From positions 1 through 64,000 of the forward strand of contig JAGXIH010000016.1 of NCBI GenBank assembly GCA_024635795.1: DNA of 64,000 bases, read 5' to 3'. This document shows, piece by piece, positions 9,022 to 17,478 of the stretch (its first letter is position 1; each line of letters begins with the position of its first letter). This stretch comes from Salegentibacter sp. (lineage in GTDB: Bacteria; Bacteroidota; Bacteroidia; Flavobacteriales; Flavobacteriaceae). Made by a program: the position numbers and the translations under genes. The notes beneath the pieces were generated by a model. The model saw only the letters and a program-made list of their open reading frames with translations, did no database searches and was not told the DNA's origin.

Positions 9022-9050
9022 AAGCCGACTTTAACGAGTCGGCTTTTTTT
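9022..9050 (+). terminator. Intrinsic terminator after the M1 peptidase gene
   Basis: AAGCCGACT (9022-9030), loop TTAACG, AGTCGGCTT (9037-9045), then T to 9050. A perfect 9-bp stem with a U-tract. Confidence 0.88.
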
Positions 9051-9081
9051 ATGGCTAAATTTGTGATTATATTTGCGCGTT

Positions 9082-9363
9082 ATGGTAGTATATCCATTAT
9101 TTATAAGTGGCGCTGAGATCGCCTTTATTATGTTTATTCTCGTGATGGTTTTTGGGGCCGATAAGATCCCGGAGATTGCGCGGGGACTTGGGAAAGGTAT
9201 GCGTACACTTAGAAATGCTTCCAATGATATTAAAAGTGAGATTCAGAAAAGTGCCGAAAAACAAGGCATAGACACTGATATTTCTAAAGATATAAAAGGA
9301 GAGATCGATAAGGTGAAAGAAGATATAGACGATATTACCGGTTCGGTTAAACGTAGATTCTAA
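9082..9363 (+). CDS. tatA: Sec-independent translocase subunit TatA/TatB-like
   Basis: A 93-aa single-pass membrane protein: an N-terminal hydrophobic helix (about 5-24), the hinge FGADKIPEIARGLGKGMR that defines the TatA/B family, then a charged amphipathic helix and a Lys/Asp-rich tail. It forms the pore-like component of the twin-arginine export system; tatC is not in this window. The ATG at 9082 is preferred over a TTG at 9073; a TATATTTG sequence at 9068-9075 would place transcription start almost at this ATG. Likely co-transcribed with the PAP2 gene 12 nt downstream. Confidence 0.9.
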   Translation: MVVYPLFISGAEIAFIMFILVMVFGADKIPEIARGLGKGMRTLRNASNDIKSEIQKSAEKQGIDTDISKDIKGEIDKVKEDIDDITGSVKRRF

Positions 9364-9375
9364 AAACCTGTTGAA

Positions 9376-9933
9376 ATGTGGCAACAGCTTAAACAATGGG
9401 ACCGGGAATTATTTGTTTACCTTAATAGTTTAGGAATAGAATCCTACGATTACTTTTGGATTTTTGTAACCCAAATAGAGAACTGGATTCCCTTTTATAT
9501 TTTTTTATTCCTTTTATACTTTACCGCTTTTCACTGGAAAAAAGCGGGATTTTCTTCCTTATTTTTATTAAGTGCTTTTCTTACTACCTGGGGTTTTACC
9601 AATGCAGTTAAGGTTCTCCTTGTGCGGTTAAGGCCAAATAACAACCCTGAGCTTGTAGATTTGATAAGGATTCTGCAGGAACCTACCAATTATAGTTTTT
9701 TCTCGGGTCACGCTTCCTCCTCTATGGTGGCCTCGACCTTTATAGTACTAACCTTAAAGGAAAAATTCCGCTGGATTTATTTGGTATATATTTGGCCGCT
9801 TCTCTTTATAATGAGCCGTGTGTATGTTGGGGTTCATTATCCCAGCGATTTACTGGTTGGCGCATTGGTAGGCCTTATTTTTGCCTTTATCTTTTTCTGG
9901 CTTTATAATAAATCTGGCAGAAGGTTTATTTAA
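9376..9933 (+). CDS. PAP2 superfamily membrane phosphatase
   Basis: A 185-aa integral membrane phosphatase with all three acid-phosphatase signatures: K-x6-RP (KVLLVRLRP), SGH (FFSGHAS) and SR-x5-H-x3-D (SRVYVGVHYPSD). Several hydrophobic segments place the active site at the periplasmic face. Substrates in this family are lipid phosphates such as undecaprenyl pyrophosphate or phosphatidic acid; which applies here cannot be read from sequence. It follows tatA closely and overlaps the 3' end of the convergent O-methyltransferase gene by 8 nt. Confidence 0.9.
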   Translation: MWQQLKQWDRELFVYLNSLGIESYDYFWIFVTQIENWIPFYIFLFLLYFTAFHWKKAGFSSLFLLSAFLTTWGFTNAVKVLLVRLRPNNNPELVDLIRILQEPTNYSFFSGHASSSMVASTFIVLTLKEKFRWIYLVYIWPLLFIMSRVYVGVHYPSDLLVGALVGLIFAFIFFWLYNKSGRRFI

Positions 9934-10567
9934 CCCGACTTAAGGTTAAACCATCCCTTATCGGCAAAATCACAGTTTCCAGGCGCTCGTCTTTGGCTAA
10001 AAGATCGTTATAATTCAGTAACGCTTTTGTGGATTCGTCCTCATCACTTGGAGCTTCTATTACCTTCCCGCTCCATAGAACATTGTCTGAAAGTATAACT
10101 CCTCCTTTATTCATTTTCCCAATGATTATATCAAAATATGCGGGATAATTCGGTTTGTCGGCATCTATAAAAACCAGGTCGAATTTAGCATCTATCGTTG
10201 GAATTATCTCAAGGGCATCCCCTAAATATTGTTTTATTTGTTCCTTATAGGCTGAAGCTTCAAAATATTTCTTCTGAAAATCATACAGCTCCTCATTGAT
10301 ATCTATTGTATGCAACGTACCATCTTCAGTCAGTCCTTCCGCCAGGCAAAGGGCAGAATATCCTGTGTAAGTTCCAATTTCCAGAATTGAATTTGGGCTT
10401 TTCATTTTTGATAACATACTTAAAATTCTGCCCTGATAATGCCCGCTTAGCATTCTTGGCTGTAAGACCTTCTGATTGGTTTCTCTGTTGAGTTTTGCCA
10501 GTAACTCTGGCTCTTTTGCTGAATGTTCAATTATGTAATCATCTATGGCTTCAGGAAGAAAATGCAT
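9926..10567 (-). CDS. SAM-dependent O-methyltransferase (catechol-OMT-like)
   Basis: A 213-aa class I methyltransferase of the O-methyltransferase family 3/YrrM type. Motif I is LEIGTYTGYSALCLAEGL, the acidic ribose-binding position follows (HTIDINEE), the metal/catalytic block is FIDADKPNYPAYFD, and SDNVLWSGKV completes the pattern, so binding of a divalent metal and a catechol-like diol is expected from the family. No signal peptide. Substrate unknown; nearby kynurenine genes are suggestive but the gene lies on the opposite strand from kynU. A perfect -7 box is found upstream of the start. Confidence 0.88.
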   Translation of the reverse strand: MHFLPEAIDDYIIEHSAKEPELLAKLNRETNQKVLQPRMLSGHYQGRILSMLSKMKSPNSILEIGTYTGYSALCLAEGLTEDGTLHTIDINEELYDFQKKYFEASAYKEQIKQYLGDALEIIPTIDAKFDLVFIDADKPNYPAYFDIIIGKMNKGGVILSDNVLWSGKVIEAPSDEDESTKALLNYNDLLAKDERLETVILPIRDGLTLSRVK

Positions 10568-10593
10568 GATTTTAGGATAAAGATTTATGCTTG

Positions 10594-10601
10594 CAAAGAT
10601 A
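10594..10601 (-). promoter_or_regulatory. Candidate -7 box of the O-methyltransferase gene
   Basis: TATCTTTG on the minus strand is a perfect TAnnTTTG, 27 nt upstream of the start. No TTTG is found at the usual upstream distance. Instead an inverted repeat CTGAC-N8-GTCAG (10610-10627) covers part of the spacer and the -33 region, which may indicate an operator. Confidence 0.4.
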
Positions 10602-10697
10602 AACGGATTCTGACGAAAATATGTCAGGGGTAAAAGGCTAATATTATGAAACTTCAGCTTAAATTGTATTTTTACTGAAATTAATCAAACCGCCAAT

Positions 10698-11993
10698 ATG
10701 CAATTTAAAAATACCCTGGAGTTCGCCCGGGAACTAGACAAACAGGACGAATTAGCTAATTATAGAGCTCAATTTAATTTCCCGAAGCATAAGGGAAAGG
10801 ATGTTGTTTATTTTACCGGAAATTCCCTGGGACTTCAGCCACGCTCTGCAGCGAAGTACGTAGAGGAAATTATGACCGATTGGGCAAATCTTGCCGTAGA
10901 AGGACATTTTTATGCGGAAAAACCCTGGTGGGAGTATCATGAACGCTTTTCAGAAAAACTAGCGAAAGTAGTTGGTGCAAAACCTGCCGAAGTTTCGGTG
11001 ATGAACACCTTAACGGTAAACCTTCACCTGCTTATGGTTTCATTTTACAGGCCTTCAGGAAAAAGATATAAAATTATTTGTGAGGAGAAAGCCTTTCCCA
11101 GCGACCAGTATATGATTTCCAGCCAGGTGCGATTCCACGGATATGATCCGGATAATGCTATAGTTGAGCTAAAGAGGCGGGAAGGAGAACATAATTTTCG
11201 AACAGAGGATATCCTGGCTAAGATCGCTGAAGTAGGCGAGGAGTGTGCCCTTGTTCTGATTGGTGGCGTAAATTATTATACCGGGCAGGTACTTGATATG
11301 GAGAAAATCACAAAAGCCGGTCACCAGATAGGGGCGAATGTTGGGTGGGACCTGGCACACGCTGCGGGAAATATAGAATTGAAATTAAGCGACTGGAAGG
11401 TGGATTTTGCCGCCTGGTGTAGTTATAAGTATATGAATAGTGGTCCGGGAAATGTTTCAGGATATTTTGTGAATGAAAAATACCACGGAAAGAAAGATAT
11501 TCCACGTTTTGAAGGTTGGTGGGGTCACAACAAGGAACGCCGCTTTTTAATGGAGCCCGAATTTCAGCCTGAAACTGGAGCTAATGCATGGCAAATTAGT
11601 AATGCCCCGGTTTTGGCACTTGCGCCATACCTTGCTTCGCTTGAAATGTTTGATGAAGTTGGAATGCCGGCTCTAATAAAAAAGCGGAATAAGATTGTAG
11701 CTTACCTGGAATTTGTTTTACACGAAATTGATAAAGAGGTTGATAGCAGTTTTGAAATTATTACTCCCGCAGATCAGGAGGAGCGTGGCACACAACTTTC
11801 AGTTTTCCTGCACGGGGAAGGAAGGGAGTTATTTAATTACCTTATGGAAAATGGGGTAATTACCGATTGGCGGGAACCAAATGTGATAAGGCTCGCCCCT
11901 GCACCCTTTTATTGTTCATACGAAGATATGTATAGATTTGGGCAGGTGCTTAAACAAGGAATTCAAAACAAGAAATCAATCTCAAAATTCTAG
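10698..11993 (+). CDS. kynU: Kynureninase
   Basis: PLP enzyme cleaving kynurenine or 3-hydroxykynurenine to anthranilate or 3-hydroxyanthranilate plus alanine. 431 aa, the usual length. Visible family features are YFTGNSLGLQPR near the N-terminus, WDLAHAAGN (PLP-contact Asp) near residue 217, and the Schiff-base lysine in WCSYKYMNSGPG (about Lys244). Fold type I, cytosolic. kmo, the preceding step, lies about 2.6 kb downstream on the same strand, separated by three unrelated genes and one small ORF. The start is the first ATG after a leader of over 100 nt shared with the divergent methyltransferase gene. Confidence 0.96.
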   Translation: MQFKNTLEFARELDKQDELANYRAQFNFPKHKGKDVVYFTGNSLGLQPRSAAKYVEEIMTDWANLAVEGHFYAEKPWWEYHERFSEKLAKVVGAKPAEVSVMNTLTVNLHLLMVSFYRPSGKRYKIICEEKAFPSDQYMISSQVRFHGYDPDNAIVELKRREGEHNFRTEDILAKIAEVGEECALVLIGGVNYYTGQVLDMEKITKAGHQIGANVGWDLAHAAGNIELKLSDWKVDFAAWCSYKYMNSGPGNVSGYFVNEKYHGKKDIPRFEGWWGHNKERRFLMEPEFQPETGANAWQISNAPVLALAPYLASLEMFDEVGMPALIKKRNKIVAYLEFVLHEIDKEVDSSFEIITPADQEERGTQLSVFLHGEGRELFNYLMENGVITDWREPNVIRLAPAPFYCSYEDMYRFGQVLKQGIQNKKSISKF

Positions 11994-12003
11994 ATTTAAA
12001 GAA

Positions 12004-12927
12004 ATGAAGCGTATTAGCTTTTTTGTCCTGCTGCTTGGCGGATTCTTATCTGCCCAGGAAAATAATATTGACATTAGCCTGCAAGAGAAACTTGAAACGT
12101 ACACAAAAGATTTCAAAGGCACTGCCGGGGTGTATGTATTTAATCTTAAAACAGGAAAACAGGCCGGCATAAATGCCGATACTATATTTCCTACGGCAAG
12201 TATTGTAAAAATCCCAATTCTTATAGGATTATTCGATAAGATCGAAAAAGGAGAATTAACGCTTAATGATACACTTTTGTACCGGGATACCCGTGCTTAT
12301 GGAGGCTCAGGGGTAATGCAGTTCTATAAGGATTCAACGGTGACTGACCTGCGCACTCTCGCCGCGTTGATGATTACTTACAGCGATAATGTGACTTCCA
12401 TCTGGAGCCAGGAGCTTGCCGGTGGGGGAGAATCGATTAATCCACTTATGGAAAAAATAGGGATGGAACATACCAGAGTTAATTCAAGAACTGAGGGTCG
12501 GGAAAAAAAATGGGAAAAATACGGCTGGGGACAAACGACACCTCGTGAAATGGCCACACTACTTGTTAAGATTAGAAGCAGGGAGTTGGTTAGCGATGCT
12601 GCAAGCGATGAAATGTACCGGATGCTCAGCAATTCTTTTTATACTGACTACGCGCTTTCCCAGATTCCACCATATATTCAGACTGCTGCCAAGCAGGGAA
12701 TGGTTAATAAATCCCGTTCTGAAGCTGTGCTCGTTAATGCGCCTTCGGCCGATTACGTGTTTTATATCGCTACTAAAGATAACCAGGATACTTCCTGGGA
12801 TTATGGGAATGAAGCCTGGGAACTGCAGCGAAATATTTCAGCAATGTTATGGAACTATTTTGAGCCGGAAAGCAACTGGGAACCTGCAGAAAATTATGGA
12901 GAGCTGGTTCGGGGTCTGAGGTATTAA
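12004..12927 (+). CDS. Class A beta-lactamase-like serine hydrolase
   Basis: A 307-aa exported serine hydrolase of the penicillin-recognising fold. Signal peptide to about residue 18 (LSAQ). S66-I-V-K69 is the SxxK motif and S127-D-N129 the SDN motif; KWEKYG in the omega-loop region could supply Glu166. The KTG box appears as KQG (AAKQGMV), and the omega-loop Asn170 equivalent is not evident, so beta-lactamase activity is uncertain. I chose the ATG at 12004 over upstream in-frame starts because those would place 22 non-hydrophobic residues before the signal peptide. It starts 10 nt after kynU, so it may be co-transcribed. Its end overlaps the convergent DUF6503 gene by 4 nt. Confidence 0.85.
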   Translation: MKRISFFVLLLGGFLSAQENNIDISLQEKLETYTKDFKGTAGVYVFNLKTGKQAGINADTIFPTASIVKIPILIGLFDKIEKGELTLNDTLLYRDTRAYGGSGVMQFYKDSTVTDLRTLAALMITYSDNVTSIWSQELAGGGESINPLMEKIGMEHTRVNSRTEGREKKWEKYGWGQTTPREMATLLVKIRSRELVSDAASDEMYRMLSNSFYTDYALSQIPPYIQTAAKQGMVNKSRSEAVLVNAPSADYVFYIATKDNQDTSWDYGNEAWELQRNISAMLWNYFEPESNWEPAENYGELVRGLRY

Positions 12928-13592
12928 TTTACCTCAATCCCGCTGAAAAACAACTCAAAGCTGCCATCGGGTGATTTGTGTGATCTGGCGATCTTCAGTC
13001 CATTGAAATCCTTATAATCTTCCCAGGTAGTAGGAGATTCTCTGCTTCCGTTGGCCGATTTATAGATCCACTCCTTTAGTATCAGGTCGTCTTCATAAAA
13101 TAATTCGTAACTGTCTCCAGGGGTATAACCACCTTCTGAAGGATAGGAAACCGTGATATTTCTCATTTCCTTTTTGCTAATAGGAGCTTCAGCTTTCTTT
13201 TCTTTTGAAATTTCAGCATCACTCCATACCAGTTGAAAAGGGAATAACAACCAGTATGAATCATTGATGAATTTCTGGTCTAGTTCTTTTTCATCATCGG
13301 CTATGCTTTTGTCTTTAATATATGTGCGGCTAATATCGCCTTCGGTGAGCCTTATTTCATCAGTATTCGTCTTCCAGTGCCAACTACGGCTTGTTCTAAC
13401 AGAATCTCCTACCTTTACATTGAAAGTGAATTTAATTTCCTCAATATCTTTAAAATTTTCAAAACCATGTGCCCTGGCAATTTGCTGAGCTATGCTTTCT
13501 TCCTTATTCTCTTCCGAAGAAATTTCGCTTTTTTTCTCGTTTTTGCAGCTAATAATAAAAAGAATAGATAGTAACAGTAAAGCTTTTTTCAT
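12924..13592 (-). CDS. DUF6503 family lipoprotein
   Basis: A 222-aa protein with a lipoprotein signal peptide (MKKALLLLSILFIISC, Cys16) and a Glu/Ser/Lys-rich linker. The C-terminal domain has the DUF6503 pattern: an ARAHGFENF-like opening, alternating beta strands, SRSWHWKTNTDEIRL and YSFP/YPSEGGYTPGD-like turns. The family consists of exported Bacteroidota proteins of unknown function that resemble LolA/LolB-like beta shells; that fold comparison is inference. It is convergent with the beta-lactamase-like gene and lies downstream of the small membrane protein gene, separated by a strong hairpin. Confidence 0.82.
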   Translation of the reverse strand: MKKALLLLSILFIISCKNEKKSEISSEENKEESIAQQIARAHGFENFKDIEEIKFTFNVKVGDSVRTSRSWHWKTNTDEIRLTEGDISRTYIKDKSIADDEKELDQKFINDSYWLLFPFQLVWSDAEISKEKKAEAPISKKEMRNITVSYPSEGGYTPGDSYELFYEDDLILKEWIYKSANGSRESPTTWEDYKDFNGLKIARSHKSPDGSFELFFSGIEVN

Positions 13593-13630
13593 GAGATTAG
13601 TCTTTGAAGATAAATATAACAGAAAATAAA

Positions 13631-13660
13631 ATACCCTTTGGAATTTTTTCCAAAGGGTAT
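13631..13660 (-). terminator. Intrinsic terminator after the small membrane protein gene
   Basis: ATACCCTTTGGAA and TTCCAAAGGGTAT form a stem of 12-13 bp around a short T/A loop. On the minus strand it is followed by TTTATTTT, so it best serves the 51-aa membrane protein gene immediately upstream on that strand. Confidence 0.75.
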
Positions 13661-13684
13661 TTTAAATTTGTTTTAATCTTCCGA

Positions 13685-13840
13685 TTATAGTCGGCGGCCG
13701 GTTAGCAGCTTATATAAAATTAAGATAACGGCAATAACGATAAGGATGTGAATAATGCTTCCTAAATCAGGAAAGGCAAAATACCCTATCAGCCATCCGA
13801 TTACTAATAGAACTACGATTAGCCAAATTAAATCTTTCAT
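13685..13840 (-). CDS. lmo0937-family (DUF5670) small membrane protein
   Basis: A 51-aa protein, MKDLIWLIVVLLVIGWLIGY at its start, with two hydrophobic helices (about 3-22 and 29-46) separated by FAFPDLGS and ending KLLTGRRL. This matches the lmo0937/YqaE-like tiny membrane proteins annotated as DUF5670, widespread in Bacteroidota and often stress-linked; function unknown. The frame is fully hydrophobic and bounded by a terminator downstream, which supports a real gene. The inverted repeat GCAACT-T-AGTTGC (13856-13868) lies 16 nt upstream of the start and could be an operator or leader hairpin. Confidence 0.8.
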   Translation of the reverse strand: MKDLIWLIVVLLVIGWLIGYFAFPDLGSIIHILIVIAVILILYKLLTGRRL

Positions 13841-14129
13841 AATAGTGGTTTTTAGGCAACTTAGTTGCGTTGGTTAATTGATTGTATTAAATATAATGAT
13901 TTTAAATTTATTTTCACGAATCCATTTGAGGTTGAAGCTGTTATGGCCCTTTTTCCAGTTGCGAGCCGGTATAAATGGGATAAAAAATATTACAACAATA
14001 AGTCAAATAAGATATCTCATTTTGTTTCTGATTAAGATTTATTCAAACGAAATTACGATATCGAACCTGTCAGGCTATTTTATTTAACGAGTGTTTAACT
14101 TTGTTGTTAAATTATTCCTGAAAATTCAA
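13841..14129. other. AT-rich intergenic region
   Basis: About 290 nt without a convincing gene. A short plus-strand frame (13878-14087) encodes a low-complexity Ile/Leu/Asn-rich peptide without a recognisable start context, and I do not accept it. Apart from the inverted repeat beside the small membrane protein gene I see no structured element. Confidence 0.6.
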
Positions 14130-14375
14130 TCAGTCTTGTGTTTCTATTTTGTTGATTCTCATTTCATAATCATCCATGGCTTCCCGAATAGCATCTACAT
14201 TATCTGATGCCTTCTGATGAGCCTCTTCCATTACTTTTTCCAAATCCTTGTCGGGATGCTGAAAAAGATCGGTTATAACATGATTAATCTTATCAATTAT
14301 ACTCTCCTGAGTATTTTTGATGTCTTCAAGTTTGTTAAGGACAGATCGCATCTGTTCCAGTTTTTGTTCATCCAT
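14130..14375 (-). CDS. Small coiled-coil protein of unknown function
   Basis: An 81-aa, highly charged, wholly helical protein (MDEQKLEQMRSVLNKLEDIK at its start) with heptad-like spacing of Leu/Ile/Met throughout, suggesting a coiled-coil homodimer. The frame extends upstream to 14588, but I chose the ATG at 14375: the extension has a different composition and would overlap the kmo start. No Cys, no signal peptide, no membrane segment, so it should be cytosolic. Divergent from kmo. Not a family I can name; function unknown. Confidence 0.65.
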   Translation of the reverse strand: MDEQKLEQMRSVLNKLEDIKNTQESIIDKINHVITDLFQHPDKDLEKVMEEAHQKASDNVDAIREAMDDYEMRINKIETQD

Positions 14376-14574
14376 AGCTGTTTTTAGTTTGGTTATTAAA
14401 TTAAATTTAGAGATTTCACACTGGACCTTTGTTGCTCTTAACCCTGCTTTAGGTTTTTTTATAAAAATATTAGCACATTTGAGGGTAATTGGATTAAAAC
14501 CGGCTTCAGGTTTCAGGAAATGAGTATTTTCGTAGACGAACCCGGTGATTTTAAATCGCTTTTCATCAGTATTT

Positions 14575-15930
14575 ATGCAGTCTTCCAAAAATATAGCCGT
14601 AGTAGGCTCCGGTCTTGTTGGTTCCTTATTGGCACTTTACCTTCAAAAGGCAGGTCATAATGTAGTAGTATTTGATCGACGTCCCGATGTGAGAAAAGTA
14701 GAATTTTCGGGGAGGTCAATTAATCTGGCTATGTCTAATCGTGGCTGGAAAGCACTACGAGAGATAGGAATAGAGGCCGAGATTAAAAAGATTGCCCTTC
14801 CCTTAGATAAAAGGGCTTTACACGTCTCTTCACAACCGCTTTATTTTCAGGCTTACGGAAAAAAAGGAGAAGCTATATATTCCATTTCCCGGGGAGTTCT
14901 TAACCGTAAAATGATAGATCTGGCTGAAACTGAAGGAGTAAAATTCAGATTTGAAGAAAAAGTTTGGGATATTGATCTGGCCAATGCACGTTTATATACC
15001 GGTGAGTCTGAAAAAAGCGAATGGAAGGAATACCAATATGATCTGATCTTTGGTGCTGATGGGGCTTTCTCCCGGGTAAGGCATAAAATGCAACGTAGCA
15101 GCCGCTTTAATTATTCTCAACATTTTGTAGATGTGGGTTATAAAGAACTCACTATTGCCGCAAACCCAGATGGCAGCCACAAACTAGACAATGCTTCTTT
15201 TCATATCTGGCCCCGGGGTGAATTTATGCTCATCGCTATGCCTAACCTCGATGGGAGTTTTACCTGTACTCTGTTTTTACCTTTTGAAGGGGAGGTATCT
15301 TTTGAAACCCTTACCACGGAAGTTCAGGCTGAGGCTTTCTTTGAAACCCATTTTCCCGATATCAAAGAAGAGATTTCCAATCTTAAAAGAGATTTTTTTA
15401 AAAATCCCACCAGCTCCATGGTGACTATTAAATGTTTCCCTTGGACTTACTGGGATAAGGTTGCCTTGGTAGGAGATTCGGCGCACGCCATTGTTCCGTT
15501 TTACGGGCAGGGAATGAATGCCGGTTTTGAAGATATTTCGGTGCTTTTTGAAAAAATGCAGCAACACGGTGACAACTGGGAACAAATCTTTTTGGAATAT
15601 CAGCAAGAGCGGAAACCCAATGCCGATGCTATTGCAGAACTCAGTTATCGTAATTTTCTTGAGATGAGCAGTAAAACGGCAGACCCCGAATTTATTCTTC
15701 GGAAAAAGATCGAAAAGCGTTTTGGTGAGAAGTATCCGGAACTTTGGCTTCCTATGTACTCCCGCGTGACCTTTTCTGATAATCCTTATACTGAAGCTTT
15801 GGCGATAGGGGACTGGCAGCGTGCGGTTATGGATGAAGTGATGGAAATACCGGGGATCGAGGAAAAATGGAATTCTCAGGAGGTTGAAGATAAGATGTTG
15901 GAGATCATTAAAAATAATGAAAGCACCTAA
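14575..15930 (+). CDS. kmo: Kynurenine 3-monooxygenase
   Basis: FAD-dependent hydroxylase converting kynurenine to 3-hydroxykynurenine with NADPH and O2. 452 aa. The Rossmann motif GSGLVGSLLALYLQKAG is at residues 11-27; the KMO-specific substrate region SGRSINLAMSNRGW follows near 46-60; the second FAD motif GDSAHAIVPFYGQGMNAGFED lies near 302-322. The C-terminal helix that anchors mammalian KMO to membranes is absent, as in other bacterial KMOs. I chose the ATG at 14575 over a GTG 30 nt upstream because the flavin motif then starts near residue 8. With kynU it yields 3-hydroxyanthranilate, a precursor for NAD via quinolinate; haaO is not in the window. Confidence 0.95.
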   Translation: MQSSKNIAVVGSGLVGSLLALYLQKAGHNVVVFDRRPDVRKVEFSGRSINLAMSNRGWKALREIGIEAEIKKIALPLDKRALHVSSQPLYFQAYGKKGEAIYSISRGVLNRKMIDLAETEGVKFRFEEKVWDIDLANARLYTGESEKSEWKEYQYDLIFGADGAFSRVRHKMQRSSRFNYSQHFVDVGYKELTIAANPDGSHKLDNASFHIWPRGEFMLIAMPNLDGSFTCTLFLPFEGEVSFETLTTEVQAEAFFETHFPDIKEEISNLKRDFFKNPTSSMVTIKCFPWTYWDKVALVGDSAHAIVPFYGQGMNAGFEDISVLFEKMQQHGDNWEQIFLEYQQERKPNADAIAELSYRNFLEMSSKTADPEFILRKKIEKRFGEKYPELWLPMYSRVTFSDNPYTEALAIGDWQRAVMDEVMEIPGIEEKWNSQEVEDKMLEIIKNNEST

Positions 15931-17417
15931 GCTTCTTCCTCTTCCTTTAATTTGGGAGGTAATTTCAGACTTTCATAGACTCCATGAAGAGTTTCTTTGT
16001 CTTCTGTCAATACAATTAAAATATCATTAGATTCAATAACGGTATTCCCATTGGGAGTAATAAATTTATCTCCTCTGGAGATCATAGCGATTATAGCCTT
16101 CCGCGGAAATTTTAAATCCACTATTCTTTTTCCAATAGAATGATTGTTCTCCGGGATGTTAATCTCATTAAGCAATGATTTTGCGCCATCTGCCATGAAT
16201 GCATCTACAGGAGACTTTGGTTTCACCTTCATCGGCAGCGCAACGTGCAACCATTTTGCAATAAGTGATAAAGTAGTTCCCTGTAATAAAACCGAGGTGA
16301 GAGATACGAAAAATACAATATTAAAGATCATATTAGCCTTTTCAATTCCTGCGATAAGAGGATAAGTGGCAAAAACAATAGGTACGGCACCCCTAAGTCC
16401 TACCCAGGAAATATACAATCGCCTCCGCATCTTCATTTTAAAGAATGAAAGACTAAGCATGACCCCGAGCGGGCGCGCAATAAATATTAAAAAGCCCGAA
16501 ATCAGGATGCCTATTCCAACTATAGGTAATACCTGGGATGGATATACTAAAAGTCCTAAGGTGAGGAATAACACAATTTGCATTAACCATGCGAGTCCGT
16601 CAAACATCCTCATAATGGTCTTTTTATGAATTATACTGTGGTTCCCCAGGTAAACCCCACTAAGGTAAACGGCAAGGAAGCCGTTACCTCCCAGAAAATC
16701 TGTAGCTGAAAACACGATAAACATCAAAGCGATAGCCAGAACCGGATAAAGGCCTTCAAAATCAAGTCTTATCCTATTAATTATGATCTTGCTGAGTTTC
16801 CCCATTAGAAATCCCATTGCAGTACCTATAAGAATCTGCTGAAGAAAAAATGGGATAATACTCCATAAACTCTTATCGGGACTTAGCACAAGGCTTAAAA
16901 AGGCAATTGTAAGGAAATAGGCCATGGGGTCGTTACTACCGCTTTCGAGCTCGAGTGTTGGTCGAAGTTTAGATTTTAGTGCCAGATTTTTAGACCTTAA
17001 AATAGAAAACACGGCAGCAGCATCTGTAGAGGAAACAATTGCTCCCAGGAGCAGGGCTTCATAAATGGTAAAATCTGTAATAGCCCATACAAAAGTTCCC
17101 AGCCCCAGGGCTGTGAAAAGCACTCCGAGTGTAGACAGAGAAATTCCCTGCCAGAGTACGGGCTGTATACTTTTCCAGCTGGTATCAAGCCCCCCGGAAA
17201 AGAGGATGAAATTCAGGGAGACAATTCCAATGAATTGAGCCAGACTGGGATCATTGAAATGAATATTACCAATTCCTTCTGAACCTGCCAGCATCCCCAC
17301 TGCCAGGAAAAGCACCAAAGTTGGCACCCCAAAGCGATACGAGGTTTTTCCTGCCAGAATACTAATAAAGAGCAACAGAGAACCAATTAAAAGTACGTTT
17401 TCAATGGTAATATTCAT
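15927..17417 (-). CDS. K+/H+ antiporter, CPA1 (NhaP2/CvrA-like)
   Basis: A 496-aa inner-membrane cation/proton antiporter. About 12-13 hydrophobic segments span residues 5-400, including LVLFLAVGMLAGSEGIG and the signature SSTDAAAVFSIL and ELESGSNDPMAYFLT with the ion-binding Asp pair typical of CPA1. The C-terminal 90 residues look like an RCK_C/TrkA_C regulatory domain (KRIVDLKFPRKAIIAMISRG and NDILIVLTE), characteristic of the NhaP2 type. Whether K+ or Na+ is preferred cannot be read here. Its stop overlaps the stop of convergent kmo by 4 nt. Confidence 0.9.
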   Translation of the reverse strand: MNITIENVLLIGSLLLFISILAGKTSYRFGVPTLVLFLAVGMLAGSEGIGNIHFNDPSLAQFIGIVSLNFILFSGGLDTSWKSIQPVLWQGISLSTLGVLFTALGLGTFVWAITDFTIYEALLLGAIVSSTDAAAVFSILRSKNLALKSKLRPTLELESGSNDPMAYFLTIAFLSLVLSPDKSLWSIIPFFLQQILIGTAMGFLMGKLSKIIINRIRLDFEGLYPVLAIALMFIVFSATDFLGGNGFLAVYLSGVYLGNHSIIHKKTIMRMFDGLAWLMQIVLFLTLGLLVYPSQVLPIVGIGILISGFLIFIARPLGVMLSLSFFKMKMRRRLYISWVGLRGAVPIVFATYPLIAGIEKANMIFNIVFFVSLTSVLLQGTTLSLIAKWLHVALPMKVKPKSPVDAFMADGAKSLLNEINIPENNHSIGKRIVDLKFPRKAIIAMISRGDKFITPNGNTVIESNDILIVLTEDKETLHGVYESLKLPPKLKEEEEA

Positions 17418-17478
17418 CTACACTTAAATTTGAGGATAAAAATACATTTTTTGGCGGGTAGGAATAAATCTAATTCAT

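Noticed and set aside
13878-14087. Plus-strand frame of 69 codons in the 13.8-14.1 kb gap
   Set aside because: Ile/Leu/Asn-rich translation typical of A+T-rich noncoding DNA, no ribosome-binding site, no family resemblance.
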